This document shows positions 12,890 through 25,561 of a stretch of DNA of 64,000 nucleotides, piece by piece; positions within the stretch are counted from its first letter, which is position 1; each line of letters begins with the position of its first letter. Both the position numbers and the translations under genes were made by a program. Origin of the DNA: Otis tarda (taxonomy: Eukaryota > Chordata > Aves > Otidiformes > Otididae); assembly GCA_026413225.1 (NCBI GenBank), contig CM048557.1:20562871-20626870 (forward strand), in the 5' to 3' direction. Below the pieces are notes generated by a model. That model was not told the origin of the DNA and made no database searches. It saw only the letters and a program-made list of their open reading frames with translations.

Positions 12890-13800
12890 ACGGACAGGGA
12901 GTCCAGGCCCTCGGTGTTTGCGGGCCGCGCCCTGAGACCACGGGGACGCCCCGGCCCCTCCGCCGAGGTAGCGGCGCTCCCGCCTCGCAGCGCCTCTTGG
13001 CGGGAGGCACCGGGACTGCGGGCCGAGCCCGCCCGCGCCGCGCCTTCCCCTCACCTTTCGCGGCCGGGGAGCCGCCCCCGAGGGGCCGGGCCGGCGGCGG
13101 CGGGAGAGGGCGCCCGGAGCCGGCCCGCAGCTCACCAGGGTAGGGCAGCCCCGATACCGCCGCGCCACCGGCTTCCCCAGCCATGTCCTCCAGCTCTCCC
13201 CCGGGCGAGCGGAAGAGCCGCAGCCTGGGCCGGCTGTCGCTGCCCAGGAGAGGCAGCATGACGCCCAGCAAGAAGCCCTCGGCACTGGAGCTGGCCGAGA
13301 GCACCCCCAACGCCCACTACGCCCCGCTCTCCGCCGCCCAGGGCGGGCAGCCGCCGGCGGGCTGCAGCCCGGAGCCGGAGCAGCCGCCGCGCCTGAGGAG
13401 CGAGGTGGTGGTGGTGAGCGCCGACTGCCCGCGCTCCCCCGTCGGCCTGGACCCCCGCGTCTCCATCTACAGCCTCCGCAAGCCCCTGCTGAGCCGCAGC
13501 AGCGTCCAGGGCAGGGTCTACAACTTCTTGGAACGGCCGACGGGCTGGAAGTGCTTTGTGTACCACTTCACCGTGTGAGTACCCGCCTCGCTCCCCGCCG
13601 GGCCCACCTGCTCCCACACCCCTTCCAGCGGCTCGTCCCGTCGGCTCCCGGCGCGGCCGTCGGTGCGAGGGGCTCTCGGGGACTCCTGCCGTGTCCTCGT
13701 GTGTCCCCCGTTCCCTGACAGGGTTTGTCCTCGCCGCGGAGGAGCGGCAGCCCCGGCGGTCCCCTCAGCCGCGGAGCTTTCCAGACCAGCCCGGTGCTCC
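12890..13800 (+). promoter_or_regulatory. KCNQ1: KCNQ1 CpG-island promoter, 5' UTR and exon 1
   Basis: Dense CpG dinucleotides and very high GC extend from about 12890 to 13800, in sharp contrast with the AT-rich flanks. GC-box-like CCGCCC occurs near 13030 and at 13072-13077, and an E2F-like CTTGGCGGGA lies at 12996-13005. I see no convincing TATA box, as expected for a CpG-island promoter with dispersed initiation. The transcription start cannot be placed from sequence alone. An in-frame TAG at 13141-13143 precedes the ATG at 13183, so the DNA just upstream is 5' UTR rather than an N-terminal extension. The island continues past exon 1 into intron 1. Confidence 0.8.
13183..13574 (+). CDS. 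KCNQ1: KCNQ1 exon 1 coding part (Kv7.1 voltage-gated K+ channel alpha subunit)
   Basis: Exon 1 encodes the cytosolic N-terminus and the approach to transmembrane helix S1 of the Kv7.1 channel. In vertebrates this channel carries cardiac IKs with KCNE1 and epithelial K+ currents with other KCNE subunits. The translation ends with the strongly conserved LDPRVSIYS (about residues 87-95) and GRVYNFLERPTGWKCFVYHF (residues 110-129). R22-R23-G24-S25 matches the PKA site around human Ser27, used with the Yotiao anchor. Residue 113 corresponds to human Tyr111, in the juxtamembrane stretch linked to trafficking defects in long-QT type 1. The start is the first ATG after an in-frame TAG 42 bases upstream, with G at -3. 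The donor GT|GTGAGT at 13575 leaves 130 codons plus 2 bases; human exon 1 has 128 plus 2, so phase matches. The Ser/Pro-rich first half is divergent, as expected. No frameshift is seen. Other KCNQ paralogues differ in this N-terminus. Confidence 0.96.
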
Positions 13801-16800
13801 ATGCTTGAACACCTTGCGGATACGGTCTGCTGAGGAGGGTGGGTTTTTTTTTTCACGGGTGTGAAGCAAAACAAACAAACGAAAATCACACTGCAGGGGA
13901 AAGTTTCTCTTACTCTCCACAGAAACGCTGTATTTCAGTTCAGGAGCTCTCAGGTATCTCCATCAGATAGAGCAGGAGCTGGCTTCAGGCAATTTTCTTC
14001 AGAAAGTTACCCTGGGAGTTGAAATAAATTGTTCATTCTGAGCATGGAAATAAAGTAGGTAACAATGTCATCCATTTTTTAGTAAACTTTGATGCACTGA
14101 CTCCTGATTGTCTAGCTCACTGCACAGCATCTCTTTCTGAGTGAGCAGGTGTGTTATCAGTGTTGCAGCTCTGTCGGAGGAGGAGAGACAGGTGGCTCTC
14201 CGTTTCCTTGCCTCTTTTATTGCCCCGTGCTCTAACTCCTTGTCCTATCGGGAACAAATGCCATCACTGTTATTTTTAGACAGGAAGGAGAATGACGATG
14301 TTCAGAGGATGTTAAAGCCGCTAGGCTGTAGGCGAGTTGAAAACTGCTTTAGGTGAAATATTCACTCTGGAGTGTGGTGTCCACCCTGAGCCAGGTCATG
14401 ATAGGTCTGTGGTGCACCAGGATCTCAACAAGTGCCTCTGTGAGAAAGCAGTGCTTTTTAATCGAGGTGTTGCGGAAGGCTTGAATGACCTTGAGCAATT
14501 TGTATACGTTAAATGTAGGTAATAAGGTCAGGCAGAATCATGGTGTCTGTTTATTGTACGCATGCACAAACAAAACCTATCTGTATATATATATGCACTA
14601 CATATATCCATGCTTATTGCAACAACTAGAGGTAAATACATTTTATGGTTAAAATCTTAAGACAAAAGACTTCGATAAAAATCAGCTTTTATGATTCAAT
14701 TATTGTATTCTATTTTAAATTCTAATTCTGAGTAACTATTTTTTAAATCAATTCGGGATAGTGTGCTTAAATTCCACATTTAAGGATTCTGGAGTTTTTA
14801 GGAAGTCAGCCAAGTGGTACCAACTTTATTTTAGTGGAAGGAAAACAGCTGTCATCTGAATGTGTTTAATTGGGAGATGACTGTGTGCAGCTGCTGAGAT
14901 AATTGTGGGCTCTGTTCTCTTTAGTGTTATGATAATACCATTAGGTGACAAAACAGCTAATGGCCATAATTATCAAGTGTCTAATAGTTGTGGCTGAACA
15001 ATGTAAAACACTTTCAGGAACAGGAGTTCCTTTTTTCTTCTTTGTCAAAAAAAAGGGGGTTTTAGGCAGCTATTTTTTATGATTTCTGACCTCTTTCAGG
15101 TGTCTCCAATTGTTTATAGAAGGGACAGTAAATTGTGTTAATTATCTCAAATCTTCTCTAACACTAACAGTGGGCTTAGGCAAATCCTGAAAAAAAACCC
15201 TGTTAGACCCATTTATCTACCTAAGCATCTAGCCTGAACTTTTTTTTTTTTTTTGCAAATGTTAGCAGTATGGATTAATCCTATAATCTCTTTAGGAAAG
15301 AGATTGTAATGTGTACAGGAAGTCATTGCCTGCCTCTTGCCTCAAAACACACTTACCCGTGGTTTAAGTGTTAGTCCCTTCTCTCCAGAAGAGCTTTTCT
15401 GATGCAATGGTGAATGACAGTGGCAGTAAATATTCTCAAGCCTCTTACTAAGCATTGTGTTCCTTCTCTTAGGACTCTGAAGAGACAGAAGAGGGTACTA
15501 ACACCCTCATATGTTTCTTGCAAGGCAATCTGCAAGTACTGTGTGTGTATTTTTAGGCAGCCTCACTCTGGTTTCCACCGTTGAGTCTGTCCTGCCCTCA
15601 GCCATCCCAACTTCTCCTGTTTCTGTGGTAGATAAGCCTGTGCTTTTTGTGCCTGTTAAATAATGTTTTAAGTTACTGATCTTTGGTCCATACCTCTCTG
15701 ACTCTCTTGCTTTCTGAGCTCCCAGTGCAACTTTCTGGGATGCTTGCTTTCTGCTGCACCAAGGAATACTCTCCTTGAGTACAGCCCCTGCCAGCCTGAT
15801 GCCGAGTACTGGTAGATTAATAGTTGCTGTGAGCCAGAAGTGTGTTACTAAAATCAACTGACATTGCAGACAGTTTGTCTGATCCAGAGAAACTGTTCTG
15901 TCAATGCCTCTACCTTGGAGGAGGCATGGGACCTCATTTTTGCTTGTGATTTGCTAGCTTTCTGCAAGTACTTGGTTACAAGGGATGAGCTGCACAACTA
16001 AAAAGGACTCAGGAGTTGTAAGACACCCTCCTCACCCCTGGACCCCATGCAGAGTCCTGTATGCACTTCTTTCCCATGGGAGGAAGTAACTTGATTATTT
16101 CATTGTCACCATACAAACAGACATTCATAGAGAGCTAAGCTGCGTTTTACCTTGTGATGTGCAAGAACCCTGATGGTTGTCTCCCCTGCCAAAACGAGCT
16201 GAAGAGGCTGATGTCATTTGCCTGTTGCCCCTTTGTAACTCTCTCTGATTACCTCCTGCTTTATTCTGAGGGTGTGTAGCTGCCTGGAAGGTCTCAGTCG
16301 CTATCTTAAAGGTTCAGAGGAGACGGAAAGGGAACAGGAGTGGTGTTAAATCAGGATATAAAGACCAAAGCTGAGCAGAAGGTCCTGGCCAAGATCTAGC
16401 CCACGATGGGAGCAATGAGCACTGCGAGGATCTTCATTTTCTGTCTATTGCACTGTTGTAGGTTTTGCAGAGTGTGCCTCTGTGTTCTTAATTATACACT
16501 GCAATTATTAAACTTGGAAGGAACTCCTGGAATAGTCAATGTAACTTGTTCTGGACCTGTATCTCTGGCTGATTGTTGAAACACTGTTTATCAAGTGATA
16601 AGAGCTACATCTGCTGATTGCCTGTAACACCCTTTTCCCACTCAGGAATCTTAATCAGTGGTATCTAGAATACAAACAGCTAGGAACTGATATTTGGAAC
16701 AGATTTTCCTCGGTTTTATATTATGGTGTTTAGAAAAGGGAAGTTGAACACCAAGCTTAAACCCACAGATCCTATGTTGGTATGTTTGTTTCATATTGTT

Positions 16801-19800
16801 TAGATTGCTGTCTGTTCTGGTGTGCAGCAAAGCCCCTCGTGTACCCCTTGACCATGAAGGATGGAATCTGATTATCTTGTAGGGCAATAGAGGGTTGCTC
16901 TACTAGATCAGGCCAGTGACCTCTTTACTTCTAAATTGTTATTTCTTTCAAAAAGCAGCTGAAATACCTGTTTTCCAAGACGCAAAATGTATATTCTTTT
17001 CTTTCTTGCTGATGTTTTTAATCTTCCAGGATAATTGCATATCACAGTCGCTGATTAAGTCAATTGAACCCTGCACAGGTCTCTTTGGAGATTTGCCTTC
17101 ATTTCCTCAGACCAAAGAGCAGAAACATCTCAAGTGAACCTAATAAGAAATTAATTATTGTACCTCATTTATACTATGTTTTTATAGGCTGTGGAAATAG
17201 TTTCTATGGGGAGAAGGAATGAGGAACTGGCTATTAATTTACTACTCAAAAAACCTGCCTAAAAATACTACTGGAGATGATAGAAACTTATTTCAGCTAC
17301 ATGACTTGGTTTGATGTTGTATTCAATTTATTTTAAATATATGAAGTATATAGTATTTGTACACTTAATTCTGCCCCTGCAAGTAAATTGTGCTCGATAG
17401 CTGAAGATTTATGTGCGTGACTTCTGGAAACACAACTGGTGGTTGCGTGGAAACTTAGATTTTGCAAGAAAGAGCTTGCCCTGTGCTATGGCTGCATGTA
17501 CGGTAACGTCCTGCCAGAGCCACCAAACTCTCCTTGCCTGCCAGAGGTGAGGAAATGACCGAGTGCCACTGTTCAATGACCTTCGGAGCTAGGGCATCTT
17601 ATCACGCTTATCATAGTAGTGCACCTTGGCATAGTGGCTTTGAGAGGTGAAATGTTCTGTGGCCTTAACGAGTCAAGTTTTTAGGCTATGTGAAGAGAGG
17701 TGGAGGGCCAAAAGAAGCTTAAATTCTGTCCTCATAGTGGCCTGCTGAAATCCTGAGACTGTCCCAGTGTTGGAAATGACTGTAAAGAGTATGTGAAATC
17801 TTCAGATATTTTAAAAAAATATTTTAGATTTAAGTGCATAAGGGAAGAGCTACTTCTAAGTAGTTTAAAATAAAACATCTTAAAATATATCTGAAAAAAG
17901 TTAAGTTATGAGCTTTCTGGTGATTTCTCTTGTTCTCAGTATGGCAAATAATGACTTCTGGCAACGTACAGTGCGTGTTGATTCCCCACGTTCTTTGAAG
18001 TGTTGGCCGTTACCAGAAGGAACTATTCGGAAACCGATGGACCATTGGTCTGTTCCGGTATGGCAGCTCTCTTTTGTTGCCATGCAAGATAATCAGCTTC
18101 TATCTTATCTTTGCATGAGTGTACCTGGTTCAATTTACTTTGCCTTTGTAGGCGTTTGGTTTAATCAGCAATGATTGTCGTTGAGTTTGTTCAAATCCCA
18201 AGATGTTTACATAAGCTTGGGCTGGCTGGTGGTTGAGACCTGGGAGAGTGGTCACTAGAAACAGGCAAGCTCTCAGAAGTGTGGCTGCATGTGTACGCAT
18301 GCAAAGATAAGGAGCAAGGGTAGATAGAATATTCCAGTTGCGTATGTATTGGCACTTTCAGTAATCAGTTCTTAAACGAAATGCAGTATTTACATACTGC
18401 TGTTTATATAAAATACTGTGAGGAAGAAGCATAACTCCAACTTAAAATCCCGTTTTTGTCCTGTTTCAAAATGTACTGCAAACGTACTTCCAAAGCTACT
18501 GGTTCATACTTGGTGTGTAAACTATTCAGCAAATAATAAAATAATTTGTGCATGTGCTCACACATGATTCTACGTTTTCTTCCAGACTGAGTAAACTGAG
18601 TGAAAAAAAAGGGGCAAAACATGCAAATTACTATGTTTTGGACATACGCACTGGGATGCGTAGAGATTTTTGTGGCTTGGAATCAGACTTTCAGATTATT
18701 ACTTCTATTTTAAAAAGGACATTTAAATCCTCCACAACAAGCATGGCTTTTCTAAGTGGAAGGAGAGGAAAAATAATTTGATCAATGTCATATTCTTTCT
18801 GCTGCAGTCAATTGCAGGAAGACTCAGGTTTAGCCTTTTTTTGTCTTGTCAAGGCTGGGGAGGTTTAGCTGAGGTCAAATTGGCCCCCTCATTTTGGCAT
18901 GTTTGACAGAGAGATTATGTTTCTTGTCATGTAGAGGCTGATGTGAACAAATGTTTGTTTTATTTCTATGACTTCTGTCCGTAAGCAACCGGCATTTGGT
19001 ATTTATTTGTGTTACTGGAGCTGAGTACTCCCATCTCTTCATGCTCAATACAATTATAATAATAGGAATCTGCCAAGCTGACACTTCACATTTTCAAGAG
19101 CACGGTGTGTTACAGTTGCATAGTGGCTCAAATAGGTCTTTGAGGTCACACACATGTTCAAGGATTACAATTGGGGAAAAAAAAAAGAAGTGGAAACAAG
19201 GTGATATTTGTAGCTTTTATTTTTAATTTTTTTTTTTTTTTTCTCCCTCAGCCCTACTCCACGGTCTAGTGTTTTGATTTGCATCACAGTGGACATCTTT
19301 GCAACCTAGCGCTGTGTATCTGTCAATATGCCTGAGACAGACTTTTATCTGAGACAAAAAGGGATTGGAAAGCCAACTTGACATGTTCTCAGAGAGAAGG
19401 GAAGACCTTTTTGCCTGTTCCATTATTGTAGCTGGTCGTATGTGTAATTGTGCTAGCGTTTAGGAGTTGCTGTTGCAGGATCAACCCTGTTTTCTCATCA
19501 GCCAGATATTGACGTTTTGAGCCTTGGCAGGTTTTGAATATAGGTGAGGTGAAGCGATTTAAGGGTTTTGGTGATCCTTCCTTCCCTGCTGCATGTCACA
19601 GTGCAGCCACTTAGCTACAATATTGCATGAAGGTGCTTCACTGGGACTTGTGTGATTGAGATAATATTTGGGTTGGCCAGTATACAGCTTTCCACTCTTG
19701 CTTTGTGCCATGTTTCCCTATCTGTAACTTGACAGACGTTTCATTTTTGCTGAGGACCATCTAGCTGTCCTCTGACTGAGACCAGTCCAAGTCTGTGCTA

Positions 19801-20068
19801 AGACCACCTCAGGAGTGACAGCATAGTTACAGGCCAGGAAAGGTCACAATTTCTCTCTCCTAGCGGGACAGTAGAAGTTCTCAGAATAAGAAATACAGAT
19901 ACTAGTAACTGCATAATTGACTGAAAATGAAAAAAAAAGAATATCTAACTTTACTAAGTAATTGACCGTCATCAGAAAGAAAAGCAGTATCAGAAAACAG
20001 ATCCTCTCAATGTCAAGCACCAGTAGGTAATGCCTGGAAGTCACTTTGACTAAACCACCATCAGAGAC
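13575..20068 (+). other. KCNQ1: KCNQ1 intron 1, proximal part
   Basis: The intron starts with the donor GTGAGT at 13575; the first 200-300 bases remain CpG-rich. The rest is AT-rich and carries no exon I can recognise. Open frames such as 15507-15857 (minus) have no known domain. A TAAT-rich, low-repeat block at about 14857-15005 is reported separately. A weak resemblance to the end of an old CR1 near 16500-16560 and 16880-16925 is too diverged to call. Confidence 0.7.
14857..15005. promoter_or_regulatory. Candidate intronic conserved noncoding element
   Basis: This is a compact block 1.3 kb into intron 1 containing GTTTAATTGGG, GAGATAATTGTGG, CATTAGGTGACAAA, GCTAATGGCC and ATAATTATCAAG. The result is several TAAT/ATTA homeodomain cores and GATAA-type cores within 150 bases, and no transposon similarity. 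This texture is common in developmental enhancers, but conservation cannot be measured here. Inference only. Confidence 0.25.
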
Positions 20069-20330
20069 TCATAGAATGGTTTGGTCTGGGAGGGACTTTA
20101 AAGATCACCTAGTTCCAATGCCCCTGCCATGGACAGGGATGCCTTCCACTAGACCAGGTTACTCAAAGCCCCATCCAACCTGGCCTTGAATGTTTCCAGG
20201 GATGGGGCAACATGTTCCAGTGCCTCACCACCCTCACAGTAAAGAATTTCTTCCTTGTATCGAATCTAAATCTACCCTCTTGCAGTTTAAAGCCATTACC
20301 CCTTGTCCTATGACTACTTGCCCTTGTCAA
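20069..20330 (-). mobile_element. CR1 LINE 3'-end fragment
   Basis: The + strand opens with TCATAGAATGGTTTGG (end of the reverse-complemented CR1), then AAGATCACCTAGTTCCAATG, CCAACCTGGCCTTGAATGTT and AAGAATTTCTTCCTTG, and ends near CCCTTGTCCTATGACTACTT. About 18-20 bases typical of the middle of the 3' UTR (the CACCCTCTGGGCAAC-like part) are missing after GGATGGGGCAACATG. It is 5'-truncated and antisense to KCNQ1. Confidence 0.95.
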
Positions 20331-21631
20331 AGGGGATCATCTCTGCATCATTTGTCACACTAAATGCTTGCTGCATGAAAATGATTGTGGCAATGTATTT
20401 TGATTGTTGCAGGGGAATGAAGGTGAAAAGCTGGGTATCTTCTAACTAAAATTCCTTTTGGAGGCACATGGTATATAACAATAATTGCAAAAATTAAATT
20501 TCTTTTGTGAAATGCATATCATGATATGGTTGGCTACTTGAAAAAAAAACTCGAGTGTCATCTTGACTTGTGGTCTGCAGGCAGACAGAGAAGCCGTGTG
20601 AGGGGAGGGAGTTCTATGGGGGCAAAAAAGACTTTGTAATTGTACCGATGTTTAGGTTTTCGAATAACTGATGGAAGCAGAAGGCTGTAAACTTCTGAAT
20701 GCTAATGGTTACTGGAGATATGTTGTGTGCAGTGGAGAAACAACTCTATGGAAAGCACACATGAAAGTTATCAATGTGTGAAGTTTGGGCAGGCTTTCCT
20801 GGGGGTAGGCCTTATCTCTTTTCCTCTCATCCTTCCAGTGTAACATTTCAAATATTTCTCTGGTGTCTGCCTTCCTCCAGGAAAATAATTATTCTACCTT
20901 TAAGAGTTGCACATGAATGATCTTAAGAAAGCCAGTAAGTGCAGTATTAACATTTCTGTATATCTGTCAAATGGTTGGTTGGGCAATTCTGGCATACTTC
21001 CTTGCCCTGGCTCTTCGAGTGCCAGGGAAAATCCACACAAGGCTGTGTAGATAGACCTCTTTCAAAACCTTCATTGCAGCTGAATCAAGGCTAGAGTTGA
21101 GATTCAATTGCAGTGAACTAATTAGGCTGAGCTCCAAATGCCTGAGCACTGGATGTATGACAAACAACGGTGCCAGCATGTGCTGTAGGGAGCTGTGCCT
21201 AGGGACAGTGCTGTGCTGACTTCAGACTTGGCAGTACCTCATTAATTTTGTGTGGTAATAGATTGTTTAATGTGCACTAGTGACCGAACACAAAAGCTGT
21301 GAACACTTGCTCATTCAGTTCCAGATGGAAAAGAGTGTCTTGTTAGGGGCCAGGTATTTTCTGCCGACCACCAAGAGATTCAACATACGTCTCAAACGCG
21401 TTGGAAAGCTGCCAGTTGCAAATGCGCCCGATGGGCAGGCTGAGTTACAGGAGAAGGATGTGGAGATCAGTGAGTTTCTAGGTAAGGTACTGGCTCTCCT
21501 CACCCAGTCATGCTTCATCTGCCATAATGGCCTGTAAGAACCATTATAATACCAGTAATGATAATGGGAGAGCACACGTATTTGTAAGCTTCTACTATGG
21601 TAGCAGCTACTGTATTTTGAGTCCTAACAGA

Positions 21632-21660
21632 AATATATATATGTGTGTGTATATATATGT
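21632..21660. repeat. AT/GT dinucleotide microsatellite
   Basis: Compound run of (AT)n, (GT)n and (AT)n, 29 bases in all. It is likely length-variable. Confidence 0.9.
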
Positions 21661-22220
21661 TAATAACAGACGGAGTGTTCGATGCTTTAGTAGTCAATCT
21701 TAATACTAATTTTACTGTATGTTTTTAAAGAGTGAAAAACAGGGATTTTTTTAGTTTGTTTGTTTGGGTTTTTTTTATGTAGGAAATTCTGAAGCTGCTC
21801 TAAATCGAGTAGTTTTCTGTGGCCGCCCATTTGTGCACACCTGGAGGACTAGAGAGGTGCTTGGTGTGAACTTTTCCCTAGTCTAGCGTGATCAATTTTT
21901 GACAACACATGGATTTCAATCTTTCTCTATTCCTCACTTCGTGGTACAGAATAGTAAAATAAACAGCTGTTTTCTGTGTTCAAGAAGCTGTAAGAAATTG
22001 TACAGAGTGCAAAGCAGGGCCTAGGTAAGTGTGTAGGTATAGTGCAAGTACTTGGGTTTTGGTTTGTGGTTTTATTTTTTTTTTTAAAACAAACCCCACA
22101 AAACCCAAAAGTACTGTCCCACATCTTTTAAAAGGCAATTTCCTTCCTTAACATCTACACTTTAAAGCTTAGAACGTGGAAAAATTGCAATAAAAATAGG
22201 CAGGCCCAGAGTAAGACAAT

Positions 22221-22258
22221 TATTTTTTTTTTATTATTTTTTTTTTTATTATTTTTTT
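22221..22258. repeat. T-rich low-complexity tract with TTATTA interruptions
   Basis: Runs of T broken by ATTA units over 38 bases. It is simple sequence, with no adjacent retrotransposon on either side that would make it a poly(A) tail. Confidence 0.85.
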
Positions 22259-25077
22259 AAAGCTTAGGACAACCATTATGAAAAAAGCAAGTTTTTACTT
22301 TGAACTGTGTTAGTGTCAGAACTGCCAGTGGTGTAAGTTAATGAACACACATTTTCTCAAAACTGGCTGAATCCTTTTTGCGTTTAAGAAAAGAATGTGT
22401 CTGTGGTTGGGACTTTATGCAAGAAATACATCAAGCACTAAAACTGCAGCGTTGGAAGTTTATTCTTTTGAAAGCTATAAACTACTGAAAATAGGAAATT
22501 ATGCTGCAAATTGTTAGGTGGCCTTTAAATATTCCCAGCAATGTGCCTAGAGTAGGTCTTTTTAATTTTTCTTGTACATTCTTCGCAATCAATGTGATGG
22601 TTTAATATTTTATAAAAAATGTTAACCAAAGCCAAAATAAATCCAGCACAGTCTTTTAATTTTTTTCTGCTTCTGCAAATATCAATCCTGATCTTTGAAT
22701 TTCCTATTAAAGTTTTCAATAGGAACATAAATCTCGCACATGCTTTGCTAATGGCAATGGACTTATATGTCATTTGATAATACAATTTTGTCATATTTGT
22801 AATAGAAAACTGAAAATTTTACTCCTAACTATAAAATCTCTTCTCTTTTGCATGCCTTTTTCTGCTGCGGTTATTTAAAAAGTAAATGCTTTGTTATCTA
22901 ACTCAAGTAGTGCTTACTTCAAATGAGGAATATACTGTTCTTAGTGAACTAAGATCTTGAAATAGTTCAAAATCATTATCTTTGTTTATCCTAGCAGACT
23001 GTGCCCTTGTTTATCATCTATTAGCTTTACTCTGACACATCCTGGAAAAATTATAGAGTGAAAACATTTTCTTTTGCAGTAAGAACTAATTCCTATTTTG
23101 ATTCTACAATAAATGATCACCATGTGTTTAACTTCTCCATGCGAATACGTATTTGCTTTCCAGTGTGAGCAGCTAGTAAAGATAAAAGGTAACGACCAGC
23201 TAGTACAGACGAGGACTTGTATGCACATCTCCAAAATTATGACAATTAAAATGACTTGTCAGATATTGTTCATGGCATATGTGGAACTCAGTTAAAATTG
23301 TTTTATTTCAAATAAGGTATTTTTTTTTTTCTGAAAGACTAAGCATCTCATGGTATTAATTCTGTATGAACTTTCACTTTGTACATACGGCTGTTGTCTC
23401 TTGCCTGTACTAAATATGTTAAATTATGTAACTGATATACTCAGGTTTTTCACCGTCTCACCAGTAGTTTTGTTGTAGATTTCTAAAAATTAATGGTCCT
23501 CCCTCTGTTCTTCCCTACTTACGTGTATTCTAGACTGGGCAAGGACACAGACTTGCCCCCTGTGTTTAGACCAGAAAGTGATCATGCTTGCAATAAGCTG
23601 CTCACTGCAGGCAGGAGTCTTGGACTGGCACAAGAAGATTGCACTAGCTTGGATATCTATAACTTCAGTGCTCAGAGGTCACTGGTCTCCTCTGCAAATG
23701 TATTCCCTGAAGTCTTGGGGATACGTTTAACTTTTTTCAATTTTTAACAACATTTTTTCATTGCAATCTTAATATTACAAAATTTTTGTATGGGTTTGAT
23801 AGGGAAGAAAATTGGGTCACAGTTTGAGAATAGAATGTAAATCATCCATCAGATTATTTCCCTGGATTCTCTCCAAAGACACTAGATTTAAAAGCAGAGG
23901 CGCGGTACTGGTGACAAAGAATCCTTGCTCATAGCTAGTACAACAAAGGCTGCAGTCTTTGTAATGAAAGTATCTTCATTCTGCAAAGTAAGGAATTACC
24001 TTCAAAGGATATGTGTATTCCTGCAGCAACTATCCCCTTCACAGCAAAATTTCATTGGCTGAAAATGGGCTGGAATTGGCTAGACTCTTCTTTTTCACAA
24101 TAACCCTTGAGACCACCACAGTAAACTAGGATCTGAAGTAAAGGTGCCTCATCTCCTGTAGGGATGTTGACAAGTAAAGCAAAGGAGAATGGATGCAGGA
24201 AATAATTACTGCTGCTAAACTCATTCCTACACCCTTCAAATGCCTCTGCCCAATTATCTGTACAGGGCAATGAAGATGGGCGACAGAGACAAGAAGAAAG
24301 ATCTTCCATCCTGTGGCCTCAAAAAAAAAAGAACACTGTGCTGACTGTGTTAAGAATCAGTGGTGTATGTGTTCTGTAGAACAAACACTTTATCTGTCCT
24401 TTACAAACTTCAGCAAATAGTTCTTGATTATTTTTTTTCCCTAATAGTCTTCGTAAGTAGATCTAGTTGAGGTTATCTGATCTGTTTGTCATTCACTCCT
24501 GTCTTAGAAGACACTGAAATGTGGTCAAACCGGACAATGAGTAAATAAATAAATATGTATTGCTTTATCCATGGTGTGAGTAAACTTCATGTGATTGTAT
24601 GCTGTTATCTTATCTGTGACCCGGAAAGTATTGATAATGGATTATCTCAGCACTTCACACAAAATAAACCTGCTCACTTGTTGTTTTCTATGTCAACAGG
24701 TCATCCAGCATCCTAGCACTAAACAGTCTGAGCTTCCTGTTTCAGCAGTATGTACACTGTGACAGGCACAGACATCCAAGTCTTACAAGACCACATTAGT
24801 TGTACGCCTCCAGAGTTCTGTTCATTCAAGACAGCTCTTCATAGCTTTTATTGCTGTTATGACATGATCTAATTTGGACAACTATGTATTTGAACCATAA
24901 ACATTAGAAAAATGCTACAAGAATGTCAAGGGAGAAGATAAGGCTTTCAGATTCTGCAGGTTTTGCAGCAAATGCAAGGCTGTAGCTGTACTATGTTAAT
25001 GCTGGCCCTTCTTGGGTGTGTGAGTTGCTTGTTGCACTCCGATTGTCAAACACTGAGGTGCTGTCTTGATGACTTCT

Positions 25078-25561
25078 TGTCCTGGTTCTGGCTAGGCTAG
25101 AGTTAATTTTCACCTGAGCTGGGAGAGGAACTAGAGCTGGTGGCAGCTGTGGCTGGGGGACACAGCTGGGACAGTTTACTCATTAGCCAACAGCTGGCTT
25201 GGTTTATACAAATTGGCCAAAGGGCTGTTCCCTCCCATGTGACATCATGGTCAGTGTATCAGTGAGGAGGATGCTGAAGGAAGTTCTTGCTACTTGGGAG
25301 GGAGCCGGGCATCAGGATCTGCTGTGAGCTATTGTACTGTAAATTATGTGCTTTAGTATTTTCTGTTATGGGGTTTTGTTTGTTTGTTTTCCATCTCTGC
25401 TTTGTTTTCTTCTGTTATTCTCTTAATTTTTTTTTTTTTCTCTCAACCCATGAGTTTTGCCTTTTTTCCTTTACCAATTCTCTTCCCCGTCCCACTGGAG
25501 GGTGGGGGGAGTGAGCGAGAGACTGTGTAGCTTGGTCCTGAGTGGGGCTAAAATAACCACA
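25078..25561 (+). mobile_element. Solo ERV-L-like LTR (copy E), sense to KCNQ1
   Basis: The 484-bp element starts TGTCCTGGTTCTGGCTAGGC and ends AAATAACCACA, the TG...CA ends typical of LTRs. It is flanked by CTTCT (25073-25077) and CTTCC (25562-25566), a 5-bp target duplication with one mismatch. The interior shows a TTTATACAAA box near 25202, a T-rich stretch, then CTCTCAACCCATGAGTTTTG and the U5-like GTGGGGGGAGTGAGCGAGAG shared with the other LTRs in this window. There is no internal retroviral sequence, so it is a solo LTR. Five-base duplications are characteristic of ERV-L-type integrases. Confidence 0.92.

Larger units (their letters stand above)
20331..25077 (+). other. KCNQ1: KCNQ1 intron 1, no gene
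   Basis: AT-rich intronic DNA. Simple repeats are an AT/GT alternating tract at 21632-21660 and a T-rich tract at 22221-22258. The stretch 22540-22800 is very AT-rich and non-repetitive. No exon, RNA gene or transposon was recognised. Confidence 0.55.

Noticed and set aside
12653..13617. Long open frames on both strands across the CpG island (up to 210 codons)
   Set aside because: They overlap KCNQ1 exon 1 in other frames or on the opposite strand, and result from stop-poor GC-rich DNA; none has a recognisable domain.
14468..14520. MIR-like phrase GAATGACCTTGAGCAATTTG
   Set aside because: Only one short block matches; the neighbouring MIR blocks are absent.
15507..15857. Minus-strand frame of 116 codons in intron 1
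   Set aside because: No known domain; length is within chance expectation for 64 kb of sequence.
16500..16925. Faint CR1-like phrases such as CTTGGAAGGAACTCCTGGAA and CTACTAGATCAGGCCAGTGA
   Set aside because: Too diverged and too short to separate from chance without an alignment search.
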